Assembly (NCBI GenBank): GCA_017462485.1
Contig: JAFTRA010000006.1
Span: 65,275 to 129,274, forward strand
Direction: 5' to 3'
DNA length: 64,000 bases
Source of the DNA: Clostridia bacterium
GTDB taxonomy: Bacteria > Bacillota > Clostridia > Oscillospirales > CAG-272
Shown: piece after piece, positions 42,090-50,900 of the stretch
Layout of the letters: each line of letters begins with the position of its first letter
Position numbering within the stretch: the stretch's first letter is position 1
The notes under the pieces: generated by a model
Seen by the model: the letters and a program-made list of their open reading frames with translations, nothing else
Told to the model about the DNA's origin: nothing
The model's database searches: none
Program-made: the position numbers and the translations under genes

Positions 42090-42486
42090 TAATGTAAATA
42101 GTCTTTTCTCAAAAGCTTTGTTTAAAATGTATAAAATTCAGGTTGTATTCCCCTATTTTTGTTAAAAATAAACAACTATTGGCAAAAGGTGGTGAATTAG
42201 CTAGGCAGACTTTGCTCTCTAACGTGAGAAGAATGTAATCTAAATCGCAAAATGTTTTTTTGCCGGTGCAAAAAGCGATATATTGACGCAGCTGCTTCAA
42301 TGCGATATCGCTTGCTCTGCAAGCAGCGATATTATTTGCTGCCGCAAATAGAGATATGCTCTCTCTCCGAACGTGAGAAGAGAGATTGCCATTTTTGTCT
42401 GTGAAACTTAACACGCTCTCGACTGTAGTTATTAATTTTGATAGCCTTCTCCCGAAGGAGAAGGCTTGTGTAGCAAAAATTCAACG
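42090..42486. repeat. Hairpin-rich intergenic region between giant proteins 1 and 2
   Basis: No convincing gene. The region holds several imperfect palindromes, for example ATTGACGCAG/CTGCTTCAAT (near 42274-42303), TATCGCTTGC with GCAAGC-CA-GCGATA (near 42306-42333), and two TCTCTNNCGTGAGAAG-like stretches (42219 and 42366). At 42448-42473 is the AGCCTTCTCC/GGAGAAGGCT hairpin of the dispersed element, which may terminate giant protein 2. Confidence 0.6.
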
Positions 42487-45400
42487 TTAAGCGACAGGGT
42501 CGCTTTCGGTTGTGGGAGTATCGGTTGTAGTAGTATTTCCTTCGGTGGTTGTTTCACCTTCCGTAGAGGTATTATTATCTTCCACAGCAGGGGGATTGAG
42601 GAAAGAATCAGCTACGTTAGAGTAATCGTAGATTGCGTCGATAAGAGCAAGGACTGCTATGCTCTTTGCCTGGCTTGCGGTAGGCTCTTTGCCTTCTTCA
42701 AGCTTTGCGTTTGCTACGTGGTACGCTCTGTAAGACGCAAGGTTATACTTGGCGTTCTCTACGGAAATTGCTTCGTTTCCTATAGTTCCGCTGACAGTAA
42801 CTGCAATATCGGAGGTAAATTCTGCTATGGTCATATCCGAGAGAGTTATCTTTCTATCGCTTTCAGCAGTTACGGTAACAGTGTTTTTGGTAGAGCCGTA
42901 GGTGAAGGTTACAGTTCCCTCAAAGCCGCTTCTCAACGTGAATACGTATTCGGGAGCGGAATCAAGCTTTACGTTAACCTTAACGAACGCTTTGCCAAGG
43001 CCTGACTTTTCTGCGGGAGTTCCGTAGTTCTTGCTCTCCTCGCTGATACCAAAGGCTGCTTTGTACTCGTCAACGAGGTCACTCAAGGTCTCGTTTGCGC
43101 TTCCCTTTGCGAACTTATACGCTTCATTTGCGTAGTTAAGGGCGCTGAATACAACCTGCTTTTCAGCCTCGTTGTTACTTTCCTCACCGGAAAGAACCTT
43201 CTTTGCATAGGATGCGATATTTACGTTAAACGTAGGAGTATATTCGATATCTCCGATAGGAGTTACAACGACGAACGCAACCGTTTCGGCAGCCTTATCG
43301 GGAGTTATTCTTGCTGTTGCAACCAAGTAGCTCACTTCTTTAACGGTTTTCTCTACAAGCTCTACAACCTCATCGCCTACTCTGACCTCTTTGATGCTGT
43401 CCTTATAGTCAATGGGAATGTAGAGATTTGCGTCAAAGCTCGTGTAAAGGCTGAAATTTACCTTTATATCGCTATTTGTTACCGCTGCCGTGTAATCGGG
43501 AGTATAGATGATATTATTTCCGGCCTCATCAACACTTGAAGTAAACTCGCCGGTGAAGTAAAGAGTCATAAAGGAGCCCGGCACCACATAAGTCTCGGCA
43601 ATGACAGGAGCTTCCCAGGTTGCGCCCTTGGCGTAAGACGCCTTACTGCATACAGTTCCGCTAAGCTCGTAATAGGTTACGTTTACGGTGTTCTCTTCGG
43701 AAACCGTCATAGTGGGAAGCACGGGGAGAGTTACGTTAGCCTTTGCGGGCTTAAGAACCTTCTTCTGATTTGTTCCTGAGCCCTCAATTACTACGTTACC
43801 TGCAGGATAAGCGGAAACGTCAACGGCTTCAAGAGAAACTATGAATTCGTTTTGTACGATTGAGGCTTTTGCTTCATCAATAGCGGTGATATAGCTGAAG
43901 ACGAGAGTATCACCGTCAGATGCGCCGTTATAAGTCATCTGAACGTTATAGGTAAGGTTTTTGCAGCCTTCGGCAACAGTCGCCTCATTTACGTAAGCGG
44001 CAGTACCGTCACCGGAGATTACGTTTTCCGCATAGTCGGCATTGATAGCACCATTGGTTATACAGCCGTTAAATACAACCGTCTTGGCGGCTGCTACGGT
44101 TCCCGAGATAAGCTCGTCACCGTTCCCTCTTGCGTAAATTACGCAATTATCGAATATTATGGAAGAAGCTTTTTCCTCTCCGGTTGCTTTTATAAGCTTA
44201 GAGCCGGGAGCCGCAAGGGCAATAACGGAATTCGTAACGTTGATATTAGCGGTCGATGCGCCTGCTTCGAACATTGCTCTTCCCGCTGCCGCGTCGTTTT
44301 GATTGTTATACGATAACGTTACTCCGTCAATATTGATAGAGGAATTATTACCTGCAGATGAAGCCGACGCTATAGTGGCTCCCGCAATAGTAAGGTTAGA
44401 GCCGCTATGGGTTTCTCCAAGATTGGTAACCGTACCCACGTTAATATGAGAGTTATCGGCATTAATATTGAAGAGGATGGTGCCCATAAGCCTATAATCA
44501 TCATCCGCCTTGGAATTATAGCCTCCGCGTACTTCTATATAAGCATCTTCGCGAGAGGAGTAGATATTAACGGTTTCATTTGCTGCGGCCTTAATCGCCC
44601 AGCCAAGCTTATCACCTGTACCGTTATTTCTGCTGTCGATAGTAAGCTTATTTCCGTTAAGGTCGATATTATAAACCTTATCGCCTGAGCCGCCTATACC
44701 CGTGGGGCTAGACACGGAGAACTGAATATTCTTAAGGAAGACGAGAGTTTCTCCGTAGGAGAAGTAAATACCGTCTCGAGATTCACCCTTCGAAACATAC
44801 CCGTTCCAATGGGTGCCGTAGAAATCAGCATACTCCGTATAGCGAGAGAAATTACCGTCTCTGTCAAGAATTACGATAGCCGCCTCGGAGGGAAGCTTTT
44901 CATAGCCGAAGACGGGATAATAGGTAATCGCGCCGCCTGCGTTGTTAACGATATCGGAGAAGGTCAAGGGGCGTATGGGTTCAGCCGCTTCCGCTCCTAT
45001 CTCGGTTGACCAACCGAGCTGTCTATATACAGTGCAGGAGCTCTTCTCTATTATGGGCGCTTTTGCTTCAAACTTGAGAGCGGCGCCGGGATATACGGGA
45101 GTTTCCGCAAGGAAGGATTCGCTGGTTACGTATTTGCTCGCGTCCTTAAGGTCTGCGGGATTGTTTACGTCGCCGACGAACCACTTGATAGTAACGCTAC
45201 CTAGCTCGTTTAACGCAGGGTCGAACGTGTAAGAGTAGTAATTACCGTTTTCGTCCATTATAATGTCTGCCTTGTACGAATCTTCGGACAGGGCTATCGA
45301 GTAACCGTTAGCATAAACGGTACCCTTAGCGGTTACTGTCTGGGGCTCGGTTACGTCCTTGGTCAAGGTAACGTACGTTCCGATTGCTTCAGCAGCGGCA

Positions 45401-47574
45401 AAGGCTTCCTCGAAGCTTGCGTACTGCTTTCCTGCTACGGAAAGATAATTAGTCGTATTGATAGTCTCGGTTGAGAATGCCTTACCCTCGTTTACAAGGT
45501 AGGACTCGGGCATATGATTCTCATAGCTCTCGTTCTCGTAGGGGTAGGTCTCGTAGGTTCTTACCATAACGTTATCGAAGAGAGTCGAAAGGCTCGCATC
45601 GGTACCGTCGCTTATATTTACTCTGGGACCGTATATTTGCGCAGTTCCCGTAATGAACGCAACTGCGGTTCCGACGAATTCACCGTTAATGTAGTAGTAT
45701 GCCGTTCCGCCTTCGGACGATGCCGCACCTCCGGTATGAGCCTCGGGGTTAGTATATAAAATTATGGAAACGTGATTCCAGGTATCCTTATCAAGCGTAA
45801 ACGAAGAAACTTCAGCGTTTATATTGCTGAACGTAACCGTACCGTCTTGGACAACCTTTATCGTGGGATCGGCACCGGTAATAGCGCCGCCACCGCCTGT
45901 GTCTCTCTTATTAACGTTAAGAGTGAACGGAACAAAGCCTGCCTCCGAATCGGTGGCAATCTCAATATCCATAACAATTACTGCATTGGCGTTATACTTA
46001 ATTGCATTGGGATTGAAGCTGAGGTTGGGGTGGTTTGAAATAGCGTTATAAGTGAACTTCAGGGACGTATTCGAGCCGTAGGTAACGCCTGACATCTGTC
46101 CACCCGGGTTCCAGCTCATATAGCTATAAGGAATATCGTGGCTATTCTTGTTATAGGGAGCAATCTGCTGCTCTTTTTTAGCACCCGATTCGTTAAGAAT
46201 TGCCTGCCAAATAAGAGCTTCGGTCAAGGATGCTCCGGTAGATGCATAGGAGATTACACCAAGGTTATAATCCTTCGTTTCTACGAAGTTACCGTCAACG
46301 TCAACCAAGAAGTCTCCGTCGGCATCCTTCTCATATTTAGAGGTAAGAACGAAGGGAGCGTCGGAATCGGTAATAGGATCGTAAACGAACTTGAGATAAC
46401 TGAGATTCGTTGGGACGGAAAGCTTCTCCTCGTTCCCAAATTTCTCCAGCACCTTAACGTTCATCGTATCCTTATCAACCGTCATAAGATAGTTATAAAC
46501 GTAAGGAGAAAAACGAACGCCTTCATATATGTAAGTAGGATATTTAGCGCTGGTTACGAGGTTCTGAATTACGTACGGAACGATAACCTGCGAGCCCGAA
46601 TTAAGCTCAAGCTGGCAAGAGGAAACAAAATCGCTCTTTATATAGCCGTTATGCTTCAAAATCGATCCGTCGTTAAGAACAGCCCTTGCACTCGTCGTTG
46701 CGGTAAGGCAAATGGGTGCATACGAGCCCTCAACCAAGGTATTATTCAATATTATAACTCCCGCGAACGAGGTTGCGTTTGCGCCGATAGCACCGGTCTT
46801 TCCGGAGTTTGACGAATTAGTCGTCGCGCGGTTGATAAGCTGCGAGTTCGACACTTCAACAACGGTTTCCTTCGAGGAGCTTCCGTGAAGCTTGATTATC
46901 GCAACGTTAGAGAGCATACTCGAATTGTTCACGGATACGTAACCGTCGCCCTGAACCCAGATAAGTCCTGCGTTCTGACCTTCGCCGTCCTTACCGTTTA
47001 TATTCACCGCGTCAAAATAAACCTTTGCGGTAGATTCATCGCTCGACATATATACGAAGGATTCCGTATCGGATACGCCGGAAACCTCGATTTCAAGATT
47101 TTTGAAGGTATAAGTTCCCGCAATTATATTTATAAAGGAAGAGGAACCCGCTTCATACGTAACGTATATAGGCGCCTTATCGCCCGCAATACTTACAGTG
47201 GGTGCATTATTCGTGTCGGTATCTCTTGAGACTATAAAGGTCTCGGGGGATACTATACTTCCTTTACCCGTTATAGAAAATTCCACTTTGCCCGTCAAGG
47301 TGAACGCCTCTTCGACAGCAGCCGTTAAGGTATTTCCTCCAAGGTCAATGGTAACGTTCTTCGAGACGGTATAATGCTCGTCAAGAGTTACGTCATTAAC
47401 GAGGTACACCGTATCTCCGGATTTCGCCGCTTCAAATGCTTCTGTAAAGGTCGAATACTGTTTATTTCCGACCATCGCCACGTTGCCGGAATCAGCGCTT
47501 GCAACCATCACAAGCCCCGCGCAAACAATCGCAAATGAAAGCACGAGAAGCAGTACTTTTGTGAACTTTTTCAT
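42487..47574 (-). CDS. Giant secreted beta-helix/LamG protein 2
   Basis: A 1695-residue exported protein with signal peptide MKKFTKVLLLVLSFAIVCAG (cleavage near ASA-D). It has the same plan as its neighbours: N-terminal beta-helix (about 35-400), LamG-like domain (DTWNHVSIILY, AYYYINGEFVG), repeat modules with GWSTEIG and YYPVFGYEKL, a second beta-helix (INVGTVTNLG, NNSSINIDGVTLS), and the C-terminal ASYAKKVL...VVFSALNYANEAYKF module. It ends in a Thr/Glu/Ser/Pro-rich tail (TTEGNTTTTDTPTTESDPVA) instead of a TPEETPAA end. It is the most divergent of the three. AAAGGAG precedes the ATG. No anchor is seen. Confidence 0.85.
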   Translation of the reverse strand: MKKFTKVLLLVLSFAIVCAGLVMVASADSGNVAMVGNKQYSTFTEAFEAAKSGDTVYLVNDVTLDEHYTVSKNVTIDLGGNTLTAAVEEAFTLTGKVEFSITGKGSIVSPETFIVSRDTDTNNAPTVSIAGDKAPIYVTYEAGSSSFINIIAGTYTFKNLEIEVSGVSDTESFVYMSSDESTAKVYFDAVNINGKDGEGQNAGLIWVQGDGYVSVNNSSMLSNVAIIKLHGSSSKETVVEVSNSQLINRATTNSSNSGKTGAIGANATSFAGVIILNNTLVEGSYAPICLTATTSARAVLNDGSILKHNGYIKSDFVSSCQLELNSGSQVIVPYVIQNLVTSAKYPTYIYEGVRFSPYVYNYLMTVDKDTMNVKVLEKFGNEEKLSVPTNLSYLKFVYDPITDSDAPFVLTSKYEKDADGDFLVDVDGNFVETKDYNLGVISYASTGASLTEALIWQAILNESGAKKEQQIAPYNKNSHDIPYSYMSWNPGGQMSGVTYGSNTSLKFTYNAISNHPNLSFNPNAIKYNANAVIVMDIEIATDSEAGFVPFTLNVNKRDTGGGGAITGADPTIKVVQDGTVTFSNINAEVSSFTLDKDTWNHVSIILYTNPEAHTGGAASSEGGTAYYYINGEFVGTAVAFITGTAQIYGPRVNISDGTDASLSTLFDNVMVRTYETYPYENESYENHMPESYLVNEGKAFSTETINTTNYLSVAGKQYASFEEAFAAAEAIGTYVTLTKDVTEPQTVTAKGTVYANGYSIALSEDSYKADIIMDENGNYYSYTFDPALNELGSVTIKWFVGDVNNPADLKDASKYVTSESFLAETPVYPGAALKFEAKAPIIEKSSCTVYRQLGWSTEIGAEAAEPIRPLTFSDIVNNAGGAITYYPVFGYEKLPSEAAIVILDRDGNFSRYTEYADFYGTHWNGYVSKGESRDGIYFSYGETLVFLKNIQFSVSSPTGIGGSGDKVYNIDLNGNKLTIDSRNNGTGDKLGWAIKAAANETVNIYSSREDAYIEVRGGYNSKADDDYRLMGTILFNINADNSHINVGTVTNLGETHSGSNLTIAGATIASASSAGNNSSINIDGVTLSYNNQNDAAAGRAMFEAGASTANINVTNSVIALAAPGSKLIKATGEEKASSIIFDNCVIYARGNGDELISGTVAAAKTVVFNGCITNGAINADYAENVISGDGTAAYVNEATVAEGCKNLTYNVQMTYNGASDGDTLVFSYITAIDEAKASIVQNEFIVSLEAVDVSAYPAGNVVIEGSGTNQKKVLKPAKANVTLPVLPTMTVSEENTVNVTYYELSGTVCSKASYAKGATWEAPVIAETYVVPGSFMTLYFTGEFTSSVDEAGNNIIYTPDYTAAVTNSDIKVNFSLYTSFDANLYIPIDYKDSIKEVRVGDEVVELVEKTVKEVSYLVATARITPDKAAETVAFVVVTPIGDIEYTPTFNVNIASYAKKVLSGEESNNEAEKQVVFSALNYANEAYKFAKGSANETLSDLVDEYKAAFGISEESKNYGTPAEKSGLGKAFVKVNVKLDSAPEYVFTLRSGFEGTVTFTYGSTKNTVTVTAESDRKITLSDMTIAEFTSDIAVTVSGTIGNEAISVENAKYNLASYRAYHVANAKLEEGKEPTASQAKSIAVLALIDAIYDYSNVADSFLNPPAVEDNNTSTEGETTTEGNTTTTDTPTTESDPVA

Positions 47575-47657
47575 ATTTTTTCTCCTTTAGAGTTTTTAAT
47601 CACCGAAATATTTTTTAAAATTCCCCCGGAAGTTGTATCACCGTTTGAATTTTGCCG

Positions 47658-47738
47658 CATTTTTGAGATGCGTTGTTCAGCTCGAAAGGGACTCTTTACA
47701 GAGGGGTATTCGAGCTGAAGGACGCAGCGCAAAAAATG
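47658..47738. repeat. Long imperfect hairpin (MITE-like)
   Basis: The left arm at 47658-47686 and the right arm at 47709-47738 match over about 25 of 30 positions, with CAGCTCGAA/TTCGAGCTG fully paired and a small CTCT/AGAG hairpin in the loop. Confidence 0.75.
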
Positions 47739-47749
47739 TTGCTGGAGGT

Positions 47750-47900
47750 TAAAGTTTTTGCCTACTCCTCATCCACCGCAAGCGGTCTTCTCGTTGCGAC
47801 TCGGTCACATTTCGGCTCTGACGTTATCAACGTCATTCACTACCGAAATGCCGCTTCGCTACCTTCTCTCGCAAGAGAAGGCTATAGGAGCGCAAAAAAG
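47750..47900. repeat. Dispersed palindromic element, copy B (longest)
   Basis: Starts AAAGTTTTTGCCTACTCCTC and ends AGGAGCGCAAAAAAG, which are imperfect inverted ends. It contains CCACCGCAAGCGGT, a central CGGCTCTGACGTTATCAACG region, and an internal CTTCTCTCGCAAGAGAAGG hairpin. Copy A at 33022-33091 appears to be a shortened form. Confidence 0.7.
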
Positions 47901-47979
47901 TTTTTGCGTCAGCAAAAAGCGGTACGGCTCTCATTTATGGGTGAAAAGCCCATAAACGAGAGGATACGCTTCAGAGAGT

Positions 47980-50900
47980 TTATGCTGCAGGAGTTTCTTC
48001 GGGAGTTGTGGGAGTTGCCTGCTCTGCTATTGCTTTTGCAAGGTTGCCCTTGTTATGAAGATTTGCAACGCTTACGTACTCGTAGAGAGCGTCGATGAGA
48101 TCAAGGCACTTTGCTGACTCGAGATTCGAATCGGTTGCCTCCTCATCCTCTTTTACTACCGCATTATCGTTGTGATATTTAGCGAAGCCGGAGAGCGAAG
48201 CTATGCTCTTTGCTGCTACACTGCCGCCCGAAATTACGGTTACAGTAACGTTTTCACCAAGGGCGAAGACTCCAACGTCTTCAAGAGTGATTACTCTATC
48301 GCCGTCAGTTGCTACTGTATAGGTCGCGGTTTTAGCGCCGTAAGTTACGGTAACAGTTCCCGCTACACCCTCCTTGAGAGTAAGAACAAAATCGGGATTC
48401 GAGGTGAGATTAAGAGCCACGCTCTCAAGAGCGGGGGCATAATTCTCTTCCGTCTCAAGCTCGGGATAAGCGTAATTCTTATTCACGGAATACATATCTC
48501 TATACTTCTTATATGCAGTGAGAGTTTCAGCTACAGCTACGTCTTCCGAGCCGCCGAAGTACTTCGACGCTTCGTTCGCATAATTCAACGCATAGTAAAC
48601 GAGAACCTTTTCAGCATCGGTATAATCGCCCGAAAGAACTTCCTTTGCATAATCAAGAATGCTTACGGTCAAGGTCTCTTCAAGCGTATAGGTAACGCCT
48701 GCGATAGTATCCTTTACAGTAAGGTTGAACACTATTTCGTCGGTTACTTCATCACATTCTATTTCAATAGCGTCTTTAAGTCTGAGGTATTCGTTTCCGT
48801 TTGCGTCCTTATATTTGAAGAGCGCGCTACCGTCTGCGAGAGTTACCTTTCCGCTATATTCAAACGGAATGTAAATATTAACCTTAAAATCGGTATTGAA
48901 GGTAACACCCGTTTTAATACCGGTTACGTTTGCTTCGAGAGTATATGTAGGAGTATAGGTTGCGTTTGCCTGAAGATTCGTAGCAAATGCTTCCTCAAAG
49001 CCACCGTCGTGAATGAACTTGAAGAGGTTGCCCGAGTAAGAGTCAATAGAAACACCTTCAACGTTACCGCCTACAGCGTAGCTTACAGTCACGTCGGTAT
49101 TATCGCCAAGCCCCTTGTAGGTAACGGTCAATGCGTCTTCTGCCTTTACGACCTTGTTAGCAAGGATGGGAAGAGATTCTGCCGATACTACGAACTCGGT
49201 GTAAACAGGGGCGGAGTTTGCTCCGGTATCCTTAAGCGAAGTACTATGAACGGTGAAGCTCTCAACACCCTCACCGAGAGTCATCTTAACGTTAAATTTA
49301 GCGTTTACGTATCCCTCGGGAGCATCGTATGCGTTAGCGAAGGCTGCAGTATTCTTTACGATAACGGTACCCGCATTATCAACGTCTGCGCCAATGCTGC
49401 CGTTTGTTACGCAGTTATCGAAGGTTATTGTTCCACCGGACTTGGAGTTTTTAATGAGATTATCACCATTTTCTTTAGCGATAATCGTGCAATTTTCGAA
49501 GAGAACCGAAGTGCTTGTTGACGTCATGTTATTGACTAGATATCCGCCGAGAGGAAGAACGATAGTTGCGTTTTTAATGTTGGCTGTACCGGCAGTCGTT
49601 CCGCTATAGCTATAAACGAGAGCCTTGTCGGCATGAGTATTAACACCCTGTATCAAGGTGCAGCCATCGATATTAACGGTTGCTGTCGCAGGAGAGTTGG
49701 TATGAAGTCTGACAATAGCGTTAGCACTAACAGTAAGGTTTGAACCGGGGTAGTCCACGCCGTTTACGGTAACCGTGCCTACGTTTATAGTGGAGTTTGC
49801 GCTGTTCATTCTAAACAGGTCGCCGCCGTTATAAATGAGCTCCTTATTTGCGTTTTCCTTGTATCCACCAACGTCTATGAGCTGCGCGCCGGGACGAGAG
49901 GAATAAACGTTATAGGTATCGTTAGGATCCGGTTGGAAGAGACCGTAAGAATACTTATCACCGCTGGATCTCCAGTCGGAATAAAGCAAATGACCGTTCA
50001 AGTCGAAGTTGAAGAATTCGTGCTCGTCATCACTTCCGCCTAACGTTCCTTGCGTTGCGTTTACATCCTTAGCTGTACTTTGAGGATTAACGGGAGCGGC
50101 AAATTCCAATCCATCCTTATGCACAAGGAAGACCTGACCACTGTAGAGATGCGCCGCTTTCGAGCCGTCATCATTGGTACCTCTCTTGTTCCAGTCCGAG
50201 CCATAGAAGGTACTGGTTGTACCGGATTTGACGTAATTACCGTTGGCGTCCTCTATTACCCAAGTATAGTCCTTAATCTTAAGTGTCGGGTAAACGTTTA
50301 CGGTTTCTCCGCTATGAGCTGCCGCATACTCAAGCGTAAGCTCTTTACTAGCATCAGCAACCGTACCGTTAAGCTCGGTTGACCAACCGTTCGAAGAGGA
50401 AACGGTGTAGTAGTGACCGTCATATTTGTAGTTATCCTTCGAGATAGCCGAAACTCCGGAATCAAGCTTCGAAGAAGGAACTTCTCCAACAATGCAGGAA
50501 TACGCATCGGTGTACTTGCTTGCATCGGCAAGATCACTTTCGCTTGCTATGTCACCGGTGAAGAACTTGAAGTTTACAATATGATAAGGTACGTACTCGT
50601 AAACGGGGTAAACGTTTACGGTAGCGCCGTTATTTGCCTTAACGTAAGCGAAGGTAAGATTCGTATAAAGGAGAGTATCAACAGCTTCGCTTCCCTCGAC
50701 GGTTGACCAGCCGATAAAGTTAGCCGTATATTTCTTACCGTCCTCTCTAGTTACGACGAAGCCGTTATAAACGTCAACTTCAACAAGCGCGGAAACAACA
50801 ACGCCTGATTTAACCTCCGAGATCTCTTCAACCTTAGCGGCATTTTCCGAGTCCTGATAGATAAATTCGAAGTTTACGCTATCCGTAGAATCTTTATCAA

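Larger units (their letters stand above)
47575..47979. other. Intergenic region between giant proteins 2 and 3
   Basis: About 400 bp with no credible gene. It contains the SD and short leader of giant protein 2 (47575-47600), a long imperfect hairpin (47658-47738) and copy B of the dispersed element (47750-47900). The only plus-strand reading frame here runs through the repeats and is not believed. Confidence 0.7.

Noticed and set aside
42109..42414. 101-codon reading frame between giant proteins 1 and 2
   Set aside because: It runs through palindromic repeats, has no SD, and its peptide looks like translated repeat.
47673..48098. 141-codon plus-strand frame near 47.8 kb
   Set aside because: It is translated from the dispersed element and from the antisense of giant protein 3.
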